Shown in pieces: positions 1 through 11,541 of a DNA stretch of 64,000 nucleotides. The notes under the pieces are model-generated. The model did no database searches and was not told where the DNA came from. It worked only from the letters and a program-made list of their open reading frames with translations. Source of the stretch: Rhyacophila brunnea. Taxonomy: Eukaryota > Arthropoda > Insecta > Trichoptera > Rhyacophilidae. The stretch lies in the NCBI GenBank assembly GCA_022495005.1, contig JAGYXB010000825.1:3596001-3660000 (forward strand), read 5' to 3'. Every line of letters starts with the position of its first letter. Position 1 is the stretch's first letter. Both the position numbers and the translations under genes were made by a program.

Positions 1-142
1 TCCCTTTTGATAATTTTTTCTACCTTTGTAAGATTTATGAACTGTAAGTTACAGTAAATATAATATGTCAATGTTAAATTTAAGAGCATTATTTCAAAAC
101 ATTATTCATTTCATACAGGATCCTCATGAAGGATTGCCTTAA

Positions 143-390
143 GGCTATACCTCAGTTGATGCATGGTCTAAAAAGATCGTGGCTAGGCGATGCGCGGATT
201 GTGCAAATGACGCGTGCCGAACGAAATATAATTTGTCATATAAATCCAATATGCGTCCATTTAATGTTCTGTTTATTGTTCTATTAGTAACAATAATAAT
301 ATATTCATTGCATGTTTTCTTTGATTGACATGATTGTCATTTGCGCGTAGCCACGATCTTTTTAGACCATGCCTCAACTGAGGTATAGCC
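143..390. mobile_element. TTAA-flanked MITE, family T1 (short form)
   Basis: The element starts GGCTATACCTCAGTTG and ends with the reverse complement. The inverted arms run about 45 bp with about one mismatch. TTAA lies on both sides (139-142 and 391-394). The interior, with its GCGATGCGCGG and ATGCGTCCATTTAATG words, recurs at 45.1 kb and 58.4 kb. No coding capacity. TTAA duplications are typical of piggyBac, but the tips are not canonical, so the superfamily is inferred. Confidence 0.75.
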
Positions 391-399
391 TTAATATAA

Positions 400-806
400 T
401 ACCCCGTTTACACGTGCATGGATTTACTTGTGACAGTAAGAAAATGTATGTGTAAACATGTATTATCCTGCAGTTGGCAAGATTGCATGCATGAATCAAA
501 CAAGTTGGGAAGCTTCTGAATTTTTATGTGACAGTAAATTTTTTCGATCTGCGCCTGCGCAGTAGAACAATAGTGGCAAACCTGCCGGCAAAAAAAACGA
601 ATTTTCAGGTTGACCGATTTTCACTAGCTGTCAAATAGTACAAAATAGTACTATAAAATGACAACATCGCACCTCGCTAATCTTAAAGAATGAATTGGAG
701 AGACAGTCAGCACTTTTACGTGTAAACAGTTATTGTCATGATAGTTTAAAATAAGCTCTATTGCCGCCAGTAAAACCATACACGTGTACTAACAGGCGCT
801 ATTAGA
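400..806. mobile_element. MITE with CACGTGCATGG termini (family C1), intact copy
   Basis: About 400 bp non-coding. The left end contains TTTACACGTGCATGGATTTA and the right end carries the inverse (AAAACCATACACGTGTA). The interior matches 17690-18785 in reverse orientation, including TGCGCCTGCGCAGTAGAAC and the word near 600-660 around GACCGATTTTCAC. It lies directly next to the T1 element. The exact ends and target duplication are unresolved. Confidence 0.7.
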
Positions 807-2930
807 TTTAAAAAAAATAATAAACTAAATACTATCTAATGAAATCATTCCGCATATTATGTTAAATGATTGGGAAGCACTGCACAATCCATATATCTAG
901 GGGCATGCTGGTTTTTACTTAGTATTTAGTAGGTAATCGGCGCGAGCGCAACGAAAAGCTACCACATATTAAGTGCGCATCATAATTGAGCGGCAACGAT
1001 CGTTTTTGTGATACTTTAAAATAATAAAGAATAAATATTTATTACGAAATCAGAAAATAAATTCATACTATTTCATTATAATTATTATGTTCCGCATCCG
1101 CAGCATCTATGGACGGCACGCCACTGGTGGGCACAGATTGTCTTCTTTTTTGTATGTAAAAATGATTCACTAATTACTTAGTGCATCTATCTCCTAATAA
1201 TTATTTAGTAGGCATGTTAAAAAACTTTGCATTATTATTTGTAAAAATACCATTTAAAATTCAGTGATATAATGTCATAATAATTATTAACATTAATAAA
1301 ATAAAACATACACAATTCTACTCCTTTCGAAAAACTTGCTTTCGCAGTTTCTAGTATAAGTTATAAAATTCACCTTTTAAAGTCATTTTCATTGGCGGGG
1401 TACCTACTGCGGACATGTTTCTCGCGGTTACATATAAATTGTATATATTAGGTGCGATGAACCACCATTACAATAATATGTATTACAATACAAAAAGAAT
1501 TATACCGACAGGACAAATTTCGGGTCCGGAACCCCCCCCTCCCCAAAATGGAAAAAATATATTTTGGCAAATAAAATATTACGTATTGTTTTTAGTCAGA
1601 ATCTCATAACAGTTTTGCTATCTAACCAAAAGACTAACAGCCTGCTTATATAAATATGCGATATACACCCGTAGACCAGGTGTTTATCGCTAGACTCAAA
1701 TTGCGGAGTATCTGGGTATTGGGAGTGTACCCAGAAAAGTGCCATATTCCGCGGGCGAGGTAATGTAGAAGTCAATGGCACATGCTAGATGTTGTTATCT
1801 CCGCCATAATAATCAATAGAAAAATATTATGGATAATATATTTTCAAAATGCCACCCCCCAAAGAAACTTTATATTGTGAGTTACTTAACTAAGAACAGG
1901 TCAGTTATAATGTTTAAATAATTATTTATCGTTGTTGAATAATGCAGATTGTAGATATTTATTTTTACATAATCATAATGATATGATCATGAATGAGCTG
2001 ATGTTTCATGCTACAGCCGAGCGGAATAGAGAGAGAAAGACTTTCGTGTTTCATAACATACTTATATTAACGCTTTCGCTGCTGAATAGATAATGAGATT
2101 TTAATTGCCCCCTTTAAAATGCACGTTAATTACATCGATCGGCCGCCTGGTCATTACGCACCGTGTGCGTCTTCCGCGTCCAAAGTATTAAGACGTATAA
2201 TATATTATGAAAAAATATTGACGACATAACCATGCGTATTTCATTGTTTTATTATTAGTTATCATTGGAGATTATATTAATTGTTATTACAATATTATTA
2301 TTATTGGTTACAATAATAATAATTATTAGATCCAGCTGATGTTAGCCGTAGTGACACTTGCTCAATGAATAAAAGTGCATGTATTTTATGTATTACAATA
2401 TGGTTAGTGAAAATTTAAAAAAATATTGGAATCAAGCAGCTGAGACTTTCAAAGTTGGTGGACTGATGAGTACGGCATGCTTAATGAAGACAATAAATCA
2501 GTATGTATGTTGTATTCTGGGACAGCTGTATGCGAAACCTCATCACTGTTACTATGAGACAAACCATAAATCGTTCCTTGAGAAAATCAAGGACGAACAA
2601 AATGAAATATTGATCGGGTAGTCTAATATCATTTGAGTAATAAAACTTATTTATTTGTGTAATCGTGTACCTAGTATGGTTAGTTTCAATTAGGCGCTTA
2701 GCTGGAGGACGGACAATTATTCTTCTGATATTGCGACTATGACTAAATCACGTTGTAACTGTGTTAGTGTCATTTGAAAGGAGCTATATGGCATGAAAAA
2801 ATGCAAAATTTTGTATAAAATTGGAAGTAAATTTACTTAATATTCTACCAAGAACGAAGTCAATAACTTTGTTTTCGCGTATCGAAAAAAGTGCAAAAAT
2901 CGAAAAATGTCGATACATGTAAAACCACCT
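807..2930. other. AT-rich stretch without recognisable genes
   Basis: No coding region with family resemblance and no clear transposon. A 30-bp word at about 1671-1700 (GTGTTTATCGCTAGACTC) recurs inverted at about 7886-7915, so part of this stretch is dispersed repeat. Confidence 0.5.
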
Positions 2931-2937
2931 ACTTTAA

Positions 2938-3120
2938 CGGCCCACGTGCTCCACGTAGGTCAAAATGGAACTTTTATGGTATTTTCAAAACATGATCCTG
3001 GACATTCCTTAAACAATGTAGATAATCTATTTATATAATTTTGAAGCCTTATTATCCTTTATATTTACTTTAAACATTTGATGACTGCATAAAGTATTTT
3101 TATTACATAAAATAGTATTT
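2938..3120. repeat. Truncated copy of TTAA MITE family T2
   Basis: TTAA at 2934-2937 is followed by a tip with CTCCACGTAGGTCAAAATGG. The next ~180 bp match the right arm and subterminal part of the complete element at 60091-60768, in reverse orientation. The other end is missing. Confidence 0.65.
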
Positions 3121-3164
3121 AACTGAATTTTAAAAACTATCCAACACCATCTCCAATGAAAACA

Positions 3165-3230
3165 ACTTACTTAGTAGTACTTACTTACTAGAGAAGGTAC
3201 TTAGTAGAGAAGGGGGTACTTAGTAGAGAA
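3165..3230. repeat. Short tandem repeat (GGTACTTAGTAGAGAAG)n
   Basis: Two near-identical units of about 18 bp, preceded by degenerate TACTTA words. A small local expansion. Confidence 0.7.
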
Positions 3231-3235
3231 GATTG

Positions 3236-3385
3236 CAATGACGAAGGGTGGATGTAGACTAAGATTAAGATTCAGCATACATAGTGCACACTAAGCTTTG
3301 TCAGTCATACTTATTTATTTTCATTGAACTAAGAATACAATTTGCAAATTGTGTTGGTTACTTTTTAAAATTCAATAAACTCAGC
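3236..3385 (-). repeat. Dispersed repeat R3, left inverted arm
   Basis: About 150 bp (with ATAGTGCACA and TTGAACTAAGAATACAA) is the diverged inverse of 4960-5108. The pair encloses the pogo-like transposon at 3459-4787, suggesting long terminal inverted repeats of an outer element. More copies lie at 42535-42668 and 59722-59780. Confidence 0.55.
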
Positions 3386-3644
3386 TTTAAACAAACCGTA
3401 ATAATTTAGGTACGCTATGGGCAATCCGACAAAAATATTACACACTTTTTCAATCATAGGGGAAGGGAGGGAGACTTGATCCCCGTTTTATATTTGTTGT
3501 TATAACTTTTCTCCTACTGTGATTGTAGTAATTCTTTATAACCTATTAGTTGCCAAATTTATCTAGGTATTCGTTTATAATTCACAAAATGTGGATAACT
3601 GATTTAAAAAAAATATATTTAACAAAATGTCAGGTAAGGGAAAA

Positions 3645-3681
3645 GTGATCAAGTCACCCCCAATGTGGGTGACTTGATCAC
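3645..3681. repeat. Perfect hairpin with GTGATCAAGTCACCC arms
   Basis: Fifteen-base arms flank a 7-base centre. The arm contains the same TGATC-AAGT-C motif as the tips of the surrounding transposon. A second smaller inverted repeat (CATATGGGA) follows at 3684-3720. Confidence 0.8.
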
Positions 3682-3825
3682 TACATATGGGAGATTTGAT
3701 TAGGGGGGATCCCACATATGTATGACAGTCATAATCATAAATAATACCTCTAGTTATTAAAAGAAAATATTTAATTGACCTTAAACTCTACATAATAATT
3801 TATGCTTTTAATAATTTAATCAATG

Positions 3826-4340
3826 CACATCATTCAACACTAAAATTGCGAAGAGACTTGCGGAAAAATGAATTCGCTTGTTCATAGACTTAAAAATTGA
3901 TTTAAGTAGATTCTTTGCAATCTGATATCTCGCTTCATCACCTATGTCTTCGACTGCAGGCCATTTAAATGTCTTGTGGTCACGTTTTCTGGCAAATTTC
4001 ACTTTAAATCTCTTTGCTGTCTGTTGTTGAATCTGCCCAACGTAACGATGTAGCTTCTTTTTGTGTGAAATAAAGTTGACAATTAATTATCCAATCGTCT
4101 ACCGTAAGCTCAAAGTCATCATCGACGTCTGATTCGCACTCTGTTAAAAAATCAGCTTCGAGGACTTAGGTTGTAAAGAGAATCAGGCTATGGAAGAACG
4201 GGAACATCATTTTCCGATGAACTCGAAGAATTTTGAATTTGTTTCAAATTTTTCATAGTTTTTAAACTTATTTTTGCTTTTCTGATTTCCATTATATATT
4301 CTTTGTCCCCTTTATGTTCCCTGGCAATATATTCTGCCTC
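3826..4340 (-). pseudogene. Transposase C-terminal remnant (pogo/jerky-like tail)
   Basis: Read on the minus strand from about 4340 down. A basic stretch (EYIMEIRKAKISLKTMKN) leads to a serine-rich acidic run, then a separate frame with YVGQ-like and KFARKRDHKTFKWPAVEDI (3820-4002), ending in a stop. The order 'acidic linker, VGQ, VKF-RK, F-WP-VED' resembles the C-terminal tail of insect pogo/jerky-type DDE transposase-like proteins as I recall them. Stops and frame changes separate the pieces and the catalytic domain is absent. It lies inside the TA-flanked element at 3459-4787. Identity is moderate confidence; non-functionality is clear. Confidence 0.45.
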
Positions 4341-4959
4341 AATAGCCTATAGAAACTAACTATGGGAGATGTGATCCCTAGGGATCTAGTGTCCCATAGT
4401 AAACGTGATCAAGTGTCCCCAATACTAGTAAAATCAAAATTATTGAATTAAAACGGTAACTACAAACGAAATTAAAACAACTACTAACAGCAAATAAATC
4501 TTGAATATATACATATAGACTGAATAAATACAGCAATCACTCACCGTTATGTAAAAAGCAGATATTGAAGTCCAAAGATTTAGAAAAAAACTTGTCTAAA
4601 CTGTCAAAAAGAGTTTGGTCGGACGTGTTCTTTACTCCATTGATTTCGAAAGCTCTGAATATACTCTGACGTATATGGTATATGACGGGCAGCCAGTGTT
4701 ACCAATATTGAAAGATTTCTTTTACACAATAACGAGTTCTTGGTGGGTGAACAAGTCTCCCAGGGGATCATGTCTCCCTCCCTTCCCCTACTTATTTACT
4801 TTCGTTGAATTAAAAATACATATTATAGATGGCTTTGATTAGATTTTTTTAAATTCATTAAGCCCTGCCTAACCATACAGTAATCGATAAAAAATATTCC
4901 TATATGTATAAAATATCTAAAATTATGCCATTAAACCATAATATTGTCTACTATGATAG

Positions 4960-5108
4960 AGTTTAGGTTAGGTTTAATTGAATTTTAAAAGCAAACCTAC
5001 ACATTGTAGTCTTAGTTCAATAAAAACAAATACGTTTGACTGACAAGGTGTACTGTGCACTATTTATGTCGGATCTTAACAACCTATCTCCACCTTTAGC
5101 CACTGGAA
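4960..5108 (+). repeat. Dispersed repeat R3, right inverted arm
   Basis: Inverse partner of 3236-3385 and the same orientation as 42535-42668. Shared words include GTGCACTATTTATGT and CCTATCTCCACCT. Confidence 0.55.
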
Positions 5109-5285
5109 GATTGCATATAATAGGTACATCCCATAGTTACATGTTACAAACAAGACTAGTTCTTCGAATATGTTACTTATTCAAATAAAGTTCACGTCAT
5201 AACTTATTGTTATATAGGTATATATATTATATTATAAAGATGTTTGACGTATAGGAATATTACAAAATTACACCGGGTTCACAGA

Positions 5286-5395
5286 TATGGCCCCCCATAA
5301 GAGAAGGGGGCAAACAGGGCTCTATCCTGTGGCCTTGGGGGGGCTTGACCAGCTAAGTGAGATAAATACACAAATTTGCTCTAATATTGCTAAAA
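5286..5395 (+). repeat. Fragment of CATGG hAT MITE (family H1), left end
   Basis: ATGGCCCCCC, then a GGGCTCTATCCTG word and an AAATTTGCTCTAAT word, match the left third of the complete H1 copies at 21607 and 38967. The rest is missing. Confidence 0.6.
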
Positions 5396-5447
5396 TATAT
5401 TATGATTGTGCGATGTAATAATTATGATGTAATAGTATTGCGATTGA

Positions 5448-5905
5448 TTTCTTCTTCTTGTCTTCTACTCATGGCTGAGGATCGTGACCACTTTTTAATT
5501 TTGCCATCCTTTGAGCGACCAAGACTTTCCATCTTTCTCGATCTTCCGCTTCTCTCAGGGCAGAATGAATGGTGCCCCCAGTCAGCTTCTTCACTTGGTC
5601 GCTCCAGCGCGCGGACGCTTTTAGTATGTTTCGTCTTCCCTGGAGGCCACCCAAAACCACCAGTCTCTCCAGGTTGTCTCAAAAACTGCAGAATGGGTCA
5701 CAGACATATTGTCGAGAGCCGTCCCTTTATCTGCAGTCTCTGGACGATTGACTGGTTCGTCCTGTATTCTGTCCAAGAAATACGAAGCATTCGGCGCCAC
5801 ACCACATCTCAAAGGCATCAATTGCCTTCCGCTCCCTTGCCTTCATGGTCCATGACTCGTCTCCGTATAAAAATATAGAGAACATTAATGTTTACGTAAG
5901 CATCA
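5448..5905 (-). pseudogene. RTE-type reverse transcriptase C-terminus, antisense remnant
   Basis: Read on the minus strand, this is the region downstream of the reverse transcriptase domain of an RTE-like non-LTR retrotransposon. It starts with YGDESWTMKARERKAIDAFE, equivalent to the Y-G-C/D-E-W box, passes through a GGLQGRR and ARWSDQVKKLTGGTIHSALR segment, then AEDRERWKVLV, and stops just before a GAA-type short tandem tail (TTCTTCTTC on the + strand at 5448-5460). At least two frame changes and stops break it, near 5690-5790. The 5' part, including the catalytic domain, is absent, as usual for 5'-truncated copies. It belongs to the GAA-tailed group, like 13111-14094. No convincing target-site duplication was found. 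Confidence 0.7.
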
Positions 5906-6004
5906 TTTTTGTGGCAATCGAAATTCCCCGTTCGAAATTCCCCGATCATGAATGATTAATTTACTTAAATGATAACATACGGTTGCATGTAAGCTGTACG
6001 TATG

Positions 6005-6612
6005 CAGTTGGCCGTAGAACACTTCCTCGTGAGCGGTTGTCTTTGAAACATGTGTTCGTATAATAGCATTTAATCGTCGTTAATCAACTCATTAACAAGT
6101 TGGTTGTTGAACATATCACCGTGGAGTGTCAATTGTTCTCGTACGTATATTACAAAATACTTTTCCGAATAGATTCAATACGAATTTTATGAAATGTTTT
6201 TATTGGTTTTAAATACTTTATTGATGGAACTACATAAATATATACAATATAATTGTAATTCTAATTTAGTTACATACCTTTTTCTTCTGTCTTTTCGATG
6301 GTACGTATTTTTAAGTGTTTTATTTTGACATGAATATTATAGGTTAACGAAAATAACAATCTTTAATCTACTTTAATAATTTACAGTTAACCAATAGGTA
6401 CCTACTTAACTGTATCCATTTCTCGAAAATACTTCATGTATCTACCTAATTGGAACATTACTGTTTGCAAACAACATACTAAAATACATACAGTAATAGT
6501 CCACGGTAAAATATTCAACGTACAACTCACCATTCGATTAAATGCTATACTAACACATGTATCAAGAACAACGGCTCACGAAGAAGTGTCCTACGGTCAA
6601 TTTTAAATGTAC
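6005..6612. mobile_element. Palindromic element with ~125-bp inverted arms
   Basis: The left arm (6005-6130) and right arm (6485-6612) are diverged inverses. Shared words are GTAG-ACACTTC-TCGTGAGC, ACATGTGTT and AGCATTTAATCG. The ~360-bp centre is AT-rich and non-coding. The outer limits and target duplication are not clear, so this may be a long-arm MITE or a foldback. Confidence 0.6.
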
Positions 6613-6619
6613 AAATTTC

Positions 6620-9190
6620 CGGACACGATAATTGACGTGTAGATTTTTATGGTGTCTTCTGACTAATAAAATGGTTATTTTATCAATGTGGCAAAGAATC
6701 GTATGTTACTTGTTTTTACCACATGAACATGTTGGTCGGGCGACAGAAGATGCAAGGGAGCGATATTATAAATAACATATCATGCTTCTGATATTAGTTT
6801 CAAACTATCTAAAATATCCATAATACTCTCTTGAAAATATACACGTTATTTTATTTTAAATACATAATAATTATGTTATAAAATCTCAGTTTATAAACAC
6901 GCTAAATGGGTGGAATAGACAGAGACCTTCCCATTCGATTCTCGTTTACAGATTCTCGGAAAAGTTTTCTTCGCCAGCTTTAGTTTGGAAGTTTTCACCA
7001 GAAAGCTTCCACTGCAGAAGCTTTGAAACGATGGCCTGCGAACTGTAATAAGCTCGCTGTTAAATTTATTACAGGATGAACGGTAGAGGAGCTACATTTA
7101 GTCCTGGCACTTGTGTATCTTTAGAAATAACTTTTTTTCTTTTTTTCTTCAAGAAATCACCGAACGTTTGCTTATTTACCAGGACTTCAATAATACTATT
7201 TGAATTACATACTATACATAAGGAATGGGAAACTGCATCCATCGGAATTAACGCAATAAGAAAAACATTGTATGGAGATCCATTGCTTGAAGTTTCGGAC
7301 CGCCCTCAAATTTGATTGGAATGTATACTATTGCTTGTACTGCTCAAGGGTATCAAAGTATAAAGGTATCAAAGACGGACCATATGAAGACTGGAAGGTT
7401 TCGACACGTGGCTGTATAGGCGTCCACGAAAACCTCGGCGCTTTGCGCCTCACGGGATCTCCGCCCCCATGGACCCCTCAGATGTTGGTTACTTAAGCCC
7501 TGACGGCTAAAATTATTAAACATGGAACATGCTTTGCTTACTAATTTTACTTTTCTGAAAATTATGTAATTACAATTAATAAAACTAAAGAAGTAATGAT
7601 AACAGACGAACAATACATCGCACAGAATGTAGGCTACTGAACGTAAAATGAAAATAATCAACGCGCGTAAGTAATCGGGGTGGGGCGCAGGCCGCGGGCG
7701 GGCTGCGTGGGTGGGTTGCGCGTCTATAGTTATTCTACGTCTATTTTTTGTAACGCTTTTGCGTCTGAGATCATGAATAAAACATATTCCATGTTAAAAA
7801 TAATACATAACGGACACGGACTTCTACATTTACCCCACATACTACTGTCCATGTACATTCATCATACCCAGACACTCCACACATCGAGTCTAGCGATAAA
7901 CACCTGACCTACAGGTATAACTGAGGGTGTTCACCTACGTGTTATTGCGAGTTGTCACATAATTATTAGGATTGTCTGTGCCTATTTGTGTCATCCGCGC
8001 TGCTTTGTCTTTTAGATATTCCGTATCAGACTATTAAATCAAACATTGAAAGCCCCGGATATTTGCATCAATTTATGAGTGCCACAAGCCACAGGCATTC
8101 GTGTCATAGAATGCCGAGAGGAGTGAAGTGAACCCGTTGAGAAGGTTTTTTGACAGTTAAATCATCCGGATCACGAGAAGGTATCCTGGCATGTTTGTAT
8201 TACCAATAAGGAGGTTTTAAGGCAAATCACTGAGGTAACAGGACTTATGATTACTTGGTACCAAGCTCAGAAAAGCTTTATGCTTCGACCATATTTTCCG
8301 CAATGAGAAGTAAGTTCCAACTCATAATGCAGGAAAAGAAAGAAGCAGATCAAACGTAGGTTGAAAGGGATTCTCTTGACTACGGACCTCCAAATATAGG
8401 TAAATATCCAATGCGTTAGGGATCTGATACGATCGGCCCAAGTTATGGAGGTGTACTGCATGTGGGTCAACCTTTGTATACACCTTTGTCACACCTTTGT
8501 ACCGAATTTCAAGTCTCTGGGTATACGAAAAATCAAGGAAGACAAAATTAATGAGAACTGGCTTACCATACTCAGTGTGTCATAACAGGCCACAGAATAA
8601 AGTGTGTTAAAATATGAGATAGGCTTAAACGAGTGTTAAATAATATGTAATTTTTAATAGTAAAGTTACAATATCTATATGATAATAATATGCTATAAAC
8701 TCTTTAAAGTTTGTTACGTAAATATAACGTGCATCCAATATTGTGGGACGTCAGCACACTATGTTAAAGTGGGGTTTTAGGGCCTAACCGCCATAAAATA
8801 CCCTGCTTCAAAACATTGATCTACTGCGTTGTGTTTTATATTAATTTATATTTTTTTATCTGTTCTGTGCAAAGATATACGAAAATTTAGCGTGACAAAA
8901 AAATTTACTAGAAAAGCATTACCGATTTTAGTTTATTGGTTGAACCGATTATGATCCCAATCATTAAACCCGCAAAAATATGTCACCTACCATCCTTATT
9001 ATTATTATTGTCAACCATAATGCGCTTAACAATCACGGGTCATCCGTCGACCGTGATTTGATAACAGTCAGTTATTAGTAAACGACGAGAGAGTCAACTT
9101 GCTACGGTGTTACAGTCCACACAAGCTCAACCATTTATTTTTTAAATTATAAAGAAGAAGTAGATAATATATAATAACATAACTCTCTAC
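6620..9190. other. Largely unique AT-rich DNA with a few dispersed fragments
   Basis: No recognisable gene. A GC-rich patch at 7428-7480 and 7676-7730 has no coding resemblance. The segment 8375-8470 (with GATCTGATACGATCGGCCCA) recurs, diverged, at 22065-22135. Confidence 0.5.
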
Positions 9191-9298
9191 TTGAATATCC
9201 CTGTTTTTCCAATCCTGGCGGCAGTATCGGCAAAGTTTTGTCGCCGTGTCGGTAATGCAGTTTTCTGCGTGTACCTAATTGGGCAGCCGTGGCTAACG

Positions 9299-9314
9299 AT
9301 GTCTCCTCGCGAAG
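9299..9314 (+). other. Possible first coding exon (ATG to splice donor), weak
   Basis: A GC-richer patch from about 9205 ends in ATGTCTCCTCGCGAAG directly followed by the strong donor GTAAGT. The reading would be M-S-P-R-E before the intron. A donor consensus alone is common by chance in 64 kb. No acceptor or downstream exon could be linked, so this is only a candidate. Confidence 0.15.
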
Positions 9315-9559
9315 GTAAGTTCAGCTCGTTACCAACTTTGCTTATCTAATGAGTAACGACTTAATCACTTACACTTCTGTAGTAATATCTCGATACAGTA
9401 AGGGATGGCGCACACCGAATTTTAATATTATATTAAATAAACTTAACTTACTTTCAAATTTTCACTCATATAATATAGGTATTTTGTTTCCATTGATTTA
9501 CAAAACACGTGCATGAAACAGGTTGTATAATCTGTTTGTATAAAAAATATCATACAATA

Positions 9560-9745
9560 CTAGAGGTGAATTGGAAATACTGCCACCAGTTTGTGTACTC
9601 AAGTATCGGATGAAACTACCCATACTCAGTACGTGTGGCCCAATAAACTTGTGATGATATCATCGCGAGTCTCGCTCGCTAGTTGGTAGACTTTCAATAC
9701 TACTGACATTAAATGCGCGCGAGCGAGATAGCGCTTGAATACAAT
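9560..9745 (+). repeat. Dispersed repeat R4, copy 1
   Basis: About 185 bp, including TTTGTGTACTCAAGT, CCCATACTCAGTACGTGTGG and TTAAATGCGCGCGAGCGAGA, nearly identical to 15058-15250. Class unknown. Confidence 0.75.
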
Positions 9746-10033
9746 AATTATATTTTAATTTATTAGTCTATGCATGCGAATGACATCATCTTATGTATGA
9801 ACGATAGGTCATAAATTTTCTGTAGCAGCATATAATTCCCTCGGAAATGTGGCGAGGTGACTGAGGTGACGCAGTTTACAATAAAAAAACTCATAAATTT
9901 AAAATGTGTTTAAAATTTTATAATAAATGGGACATTTCGAAAAGCCCATCTCAGTGTATTTTTAGCGATTTCATTGAAGCCGATATTTCAAATACTAATA
10001 TAGAGCTAAGTTTTAGTTCCAGTAAAGTATGTG

Positions 10034-10257
10034 CACCCACGGTGGTCGCGCGGCTTGAGCGTTGGACTATCGCGCCGTGGGTCTCAGGTTCGAATCCTGG
10101 GTCTGGCAAGTACACATATTGTTTTTCAATTTGTGTGTGAGTCAGGGTATGGACCTAATAGGTTGAGCAAGTGGCTGACATCCATTTCTCGTAAAAACAA
10201 AAATCTGTTAATACAAACCTCTACACGGATCGGACATGGTCAAAAAAAAAAAAAAAA
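10034..10257 (+). mobile_element. tRNA-derived SINE, family S1, full copy
   Basis: The head carries RNA polymerase III signals: an A-box-like GGTCGCGCGGCTTGAGCG and a perfect B box GGTTCGAATCC at about 10089. A shared body (GGTTGAGCAAGTGGCTGACA) and an A16 tail follow. The 10-bp AAAGTATGTG at 10024-10033 is repeated at 10255-10264, overlapping the A tail, marking retroposition. Other copies are at 27410, 47033 and 57032. Confidence 0.88.
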
Positions 10258-10299
10258 GTATGTGACTTATGTCGCATACGCACGCCAAACGCTCTATAT

Positions 10300-10405
10300 A
10301 GTATTCCAAATACTAGTAAGTATTTTGGAACAAGTTTTGATACCAAGTATTCTTTTATACTGGTAGTATGTATACTTAGTCTTCAAAATCGACCAGTTTT
10401 CCCAC
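10300..10405 (+). repeat. Dispersed repeat R5, uninterrupted copy
   Basis: Contains ACTAGTAAGTATTTTGGAAC and CTTCAAAATCGACCAGTTTT. The same repeat at 15363-16212 is split by a Tigger element. Here the target reads CCAAGTATTC with a single TA, so this is a paralogous empty site. Confidence 0.75.
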
Positions 10406-10714
10406 CCCTATACAATACACCCTTATCATAGTCAAAAACGTTTGATTTTTTTATTTTATTCAAGTGAAATATGCGAAATCTGAAATAGTTATAATTACCT
10501 ACATATAAAAGATTTTTTTCAGTTTTCCGAGACTATTTATTATGACTTATGACGTAAAACGGGATAGGATTCACTGAAGTATTGATGAAAAAAATGTGCA
10601 TACACTAAACTTGTTTATATAAATGATAAATAATTAAAGTGCAAGGCTGTTTCAAAAAACTCTCCTGCAAAATATTTCGAAATGTGAGTTAGAATAGTTC
10701 TGCATTCAGCTGAC

Positions 10715-10786
10715 ACATAAGTAACAAGGTGCCACAAATGTTAGGCTCGGTCTTGCGTACTGCCTGGGTCTTTTTACATGTTACAG
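10715..10786 (+). repeat. Dispersed repeat R6, copy 1
   Basis: AACAAGGTGCCACAAATG through TTTTTACATGTTAC recurs at 11458-11529 in the same orientation. An upstream word (GGATAGGATTCACTG, about 10560) also recurs at about 11397. Confidence 0.65.
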
Positions 10787-11352
10787 CAGTGGTTTCCAAA
10801 CTTTATGTTACTACGCATCCGTCTAAAAAAAATCTTATCTTGGCGCCTCCCCCCACCCTTTATTTAATACACTTTTTTAAATAGTCAACAATGTACTACT
10901 TAATACAAAAATAAAAAAACAGATAAAAATAAACAAGGTTTTACGACATACTTATATTATATTCATTTTTAAATTAATTTGTTTTTAATGCGATGAATGT
11001 GCTTGTTTATAAGCACAATCAATTTCAGTAGTAGTCAATCTAAATTTATCATCGTTCATTGACATATGGATTTCATGGGCCTCACATCGACCCTTTTATT
11101 TAATATTTTCACGAGATAGCCAGCGCGCTTCACAATAATATAGAATTGAAGTATTATTAAATTAGTCTCCATATTTTCAGACAGGTTTGCAAACGCCTTT
11201 TATATGACTGTTTTTTATGTAGTTTATAACTAGCGGTCGTTTTATAAACTATGCATTTGCAAACTGCAAACCTGTGGCTACATTAATTATTGTGTTAAAC
11301 TTTTCGCGACTCCCTTTGCAACACTCCGCGCCTCCCAGTTTGGAAATCGCTG
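10787..11352. mobile_element. Non-autonomous hAT transposon
   Basis: Tips CAGTGGTTTCCAAAC and TTTGGAAATCGCTG are a short imperfect inverted repeat with the hAT CAGTG start. Eight-base duplications flank it with one mismatch: TGTTACAG (10779-10786) and TGTTGCAG (11353-11360). The 566-bp interior has no transposase. Confidence 0.8.
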
Positions 11353-11457
11353 TGTTGCAGTGAAATCACTACACACTTGATGTGATGGAAAACGGGGTAG
11401 GATTCACTGTAGGTCTCTAAAATGACATTTAATAACAATAATATACCTACCTAGTTA

Positions 11458-11529
11458 CCATTTGTAACAAGGTGCTAAAAATGTTAGGCTCTGTATTGCG
11501 TCTTGCTCCGGGTCTTTTTACATGTTACG
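11458..11529 (+). repeat. Dispersed repeat R6, copy 2
   Basis: Direct repeat of 10715-10786, lying just beyond the hAT insertion. The two copies plus the upstream shared word suggest a duplicated block. Confidence 0.65.
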
Positions 11530-11541
11530 ATATATTGTTTT

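Larger units (their letters stand above)
3459..4787 (-). mobile_element. Decayed pogo/Tigger-like DNA transposon
   Basis: Terminal inverted repeats of about 27 bp start GGGGAAGGGAGGGAGAC and are flanked by TA on both sides (CATA before, TACT after), as expected for the Tc1/mariner/pogo group. Length is 1.33 kb. The minus strand keeps a broken transposase C-terminus. Several internal copies of a GGGAGAYKTGATC-type motif, some as hairpins (3645-3681, 3684-3720), may be subterminal transposase-binding repeats. The superfamily is inferred from target site, tips and tail motif. Confidence 0.55.

Noticed and set aside
2460..2560. Hammerhead ribozyme: CTGATGAG followed by CGAAACCTCATC
   Set aside because: About 75 bases separate the two boxes and they do not form a plausible stem II, so chance is likelier.
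10034..10110. Functional tRNA gene on the + strand
   Set aside because: It has a perfect B box but no acceptor stem closure, and it continues into a body shared with three other loci and a poly(A) tail, so it is a SINE head.
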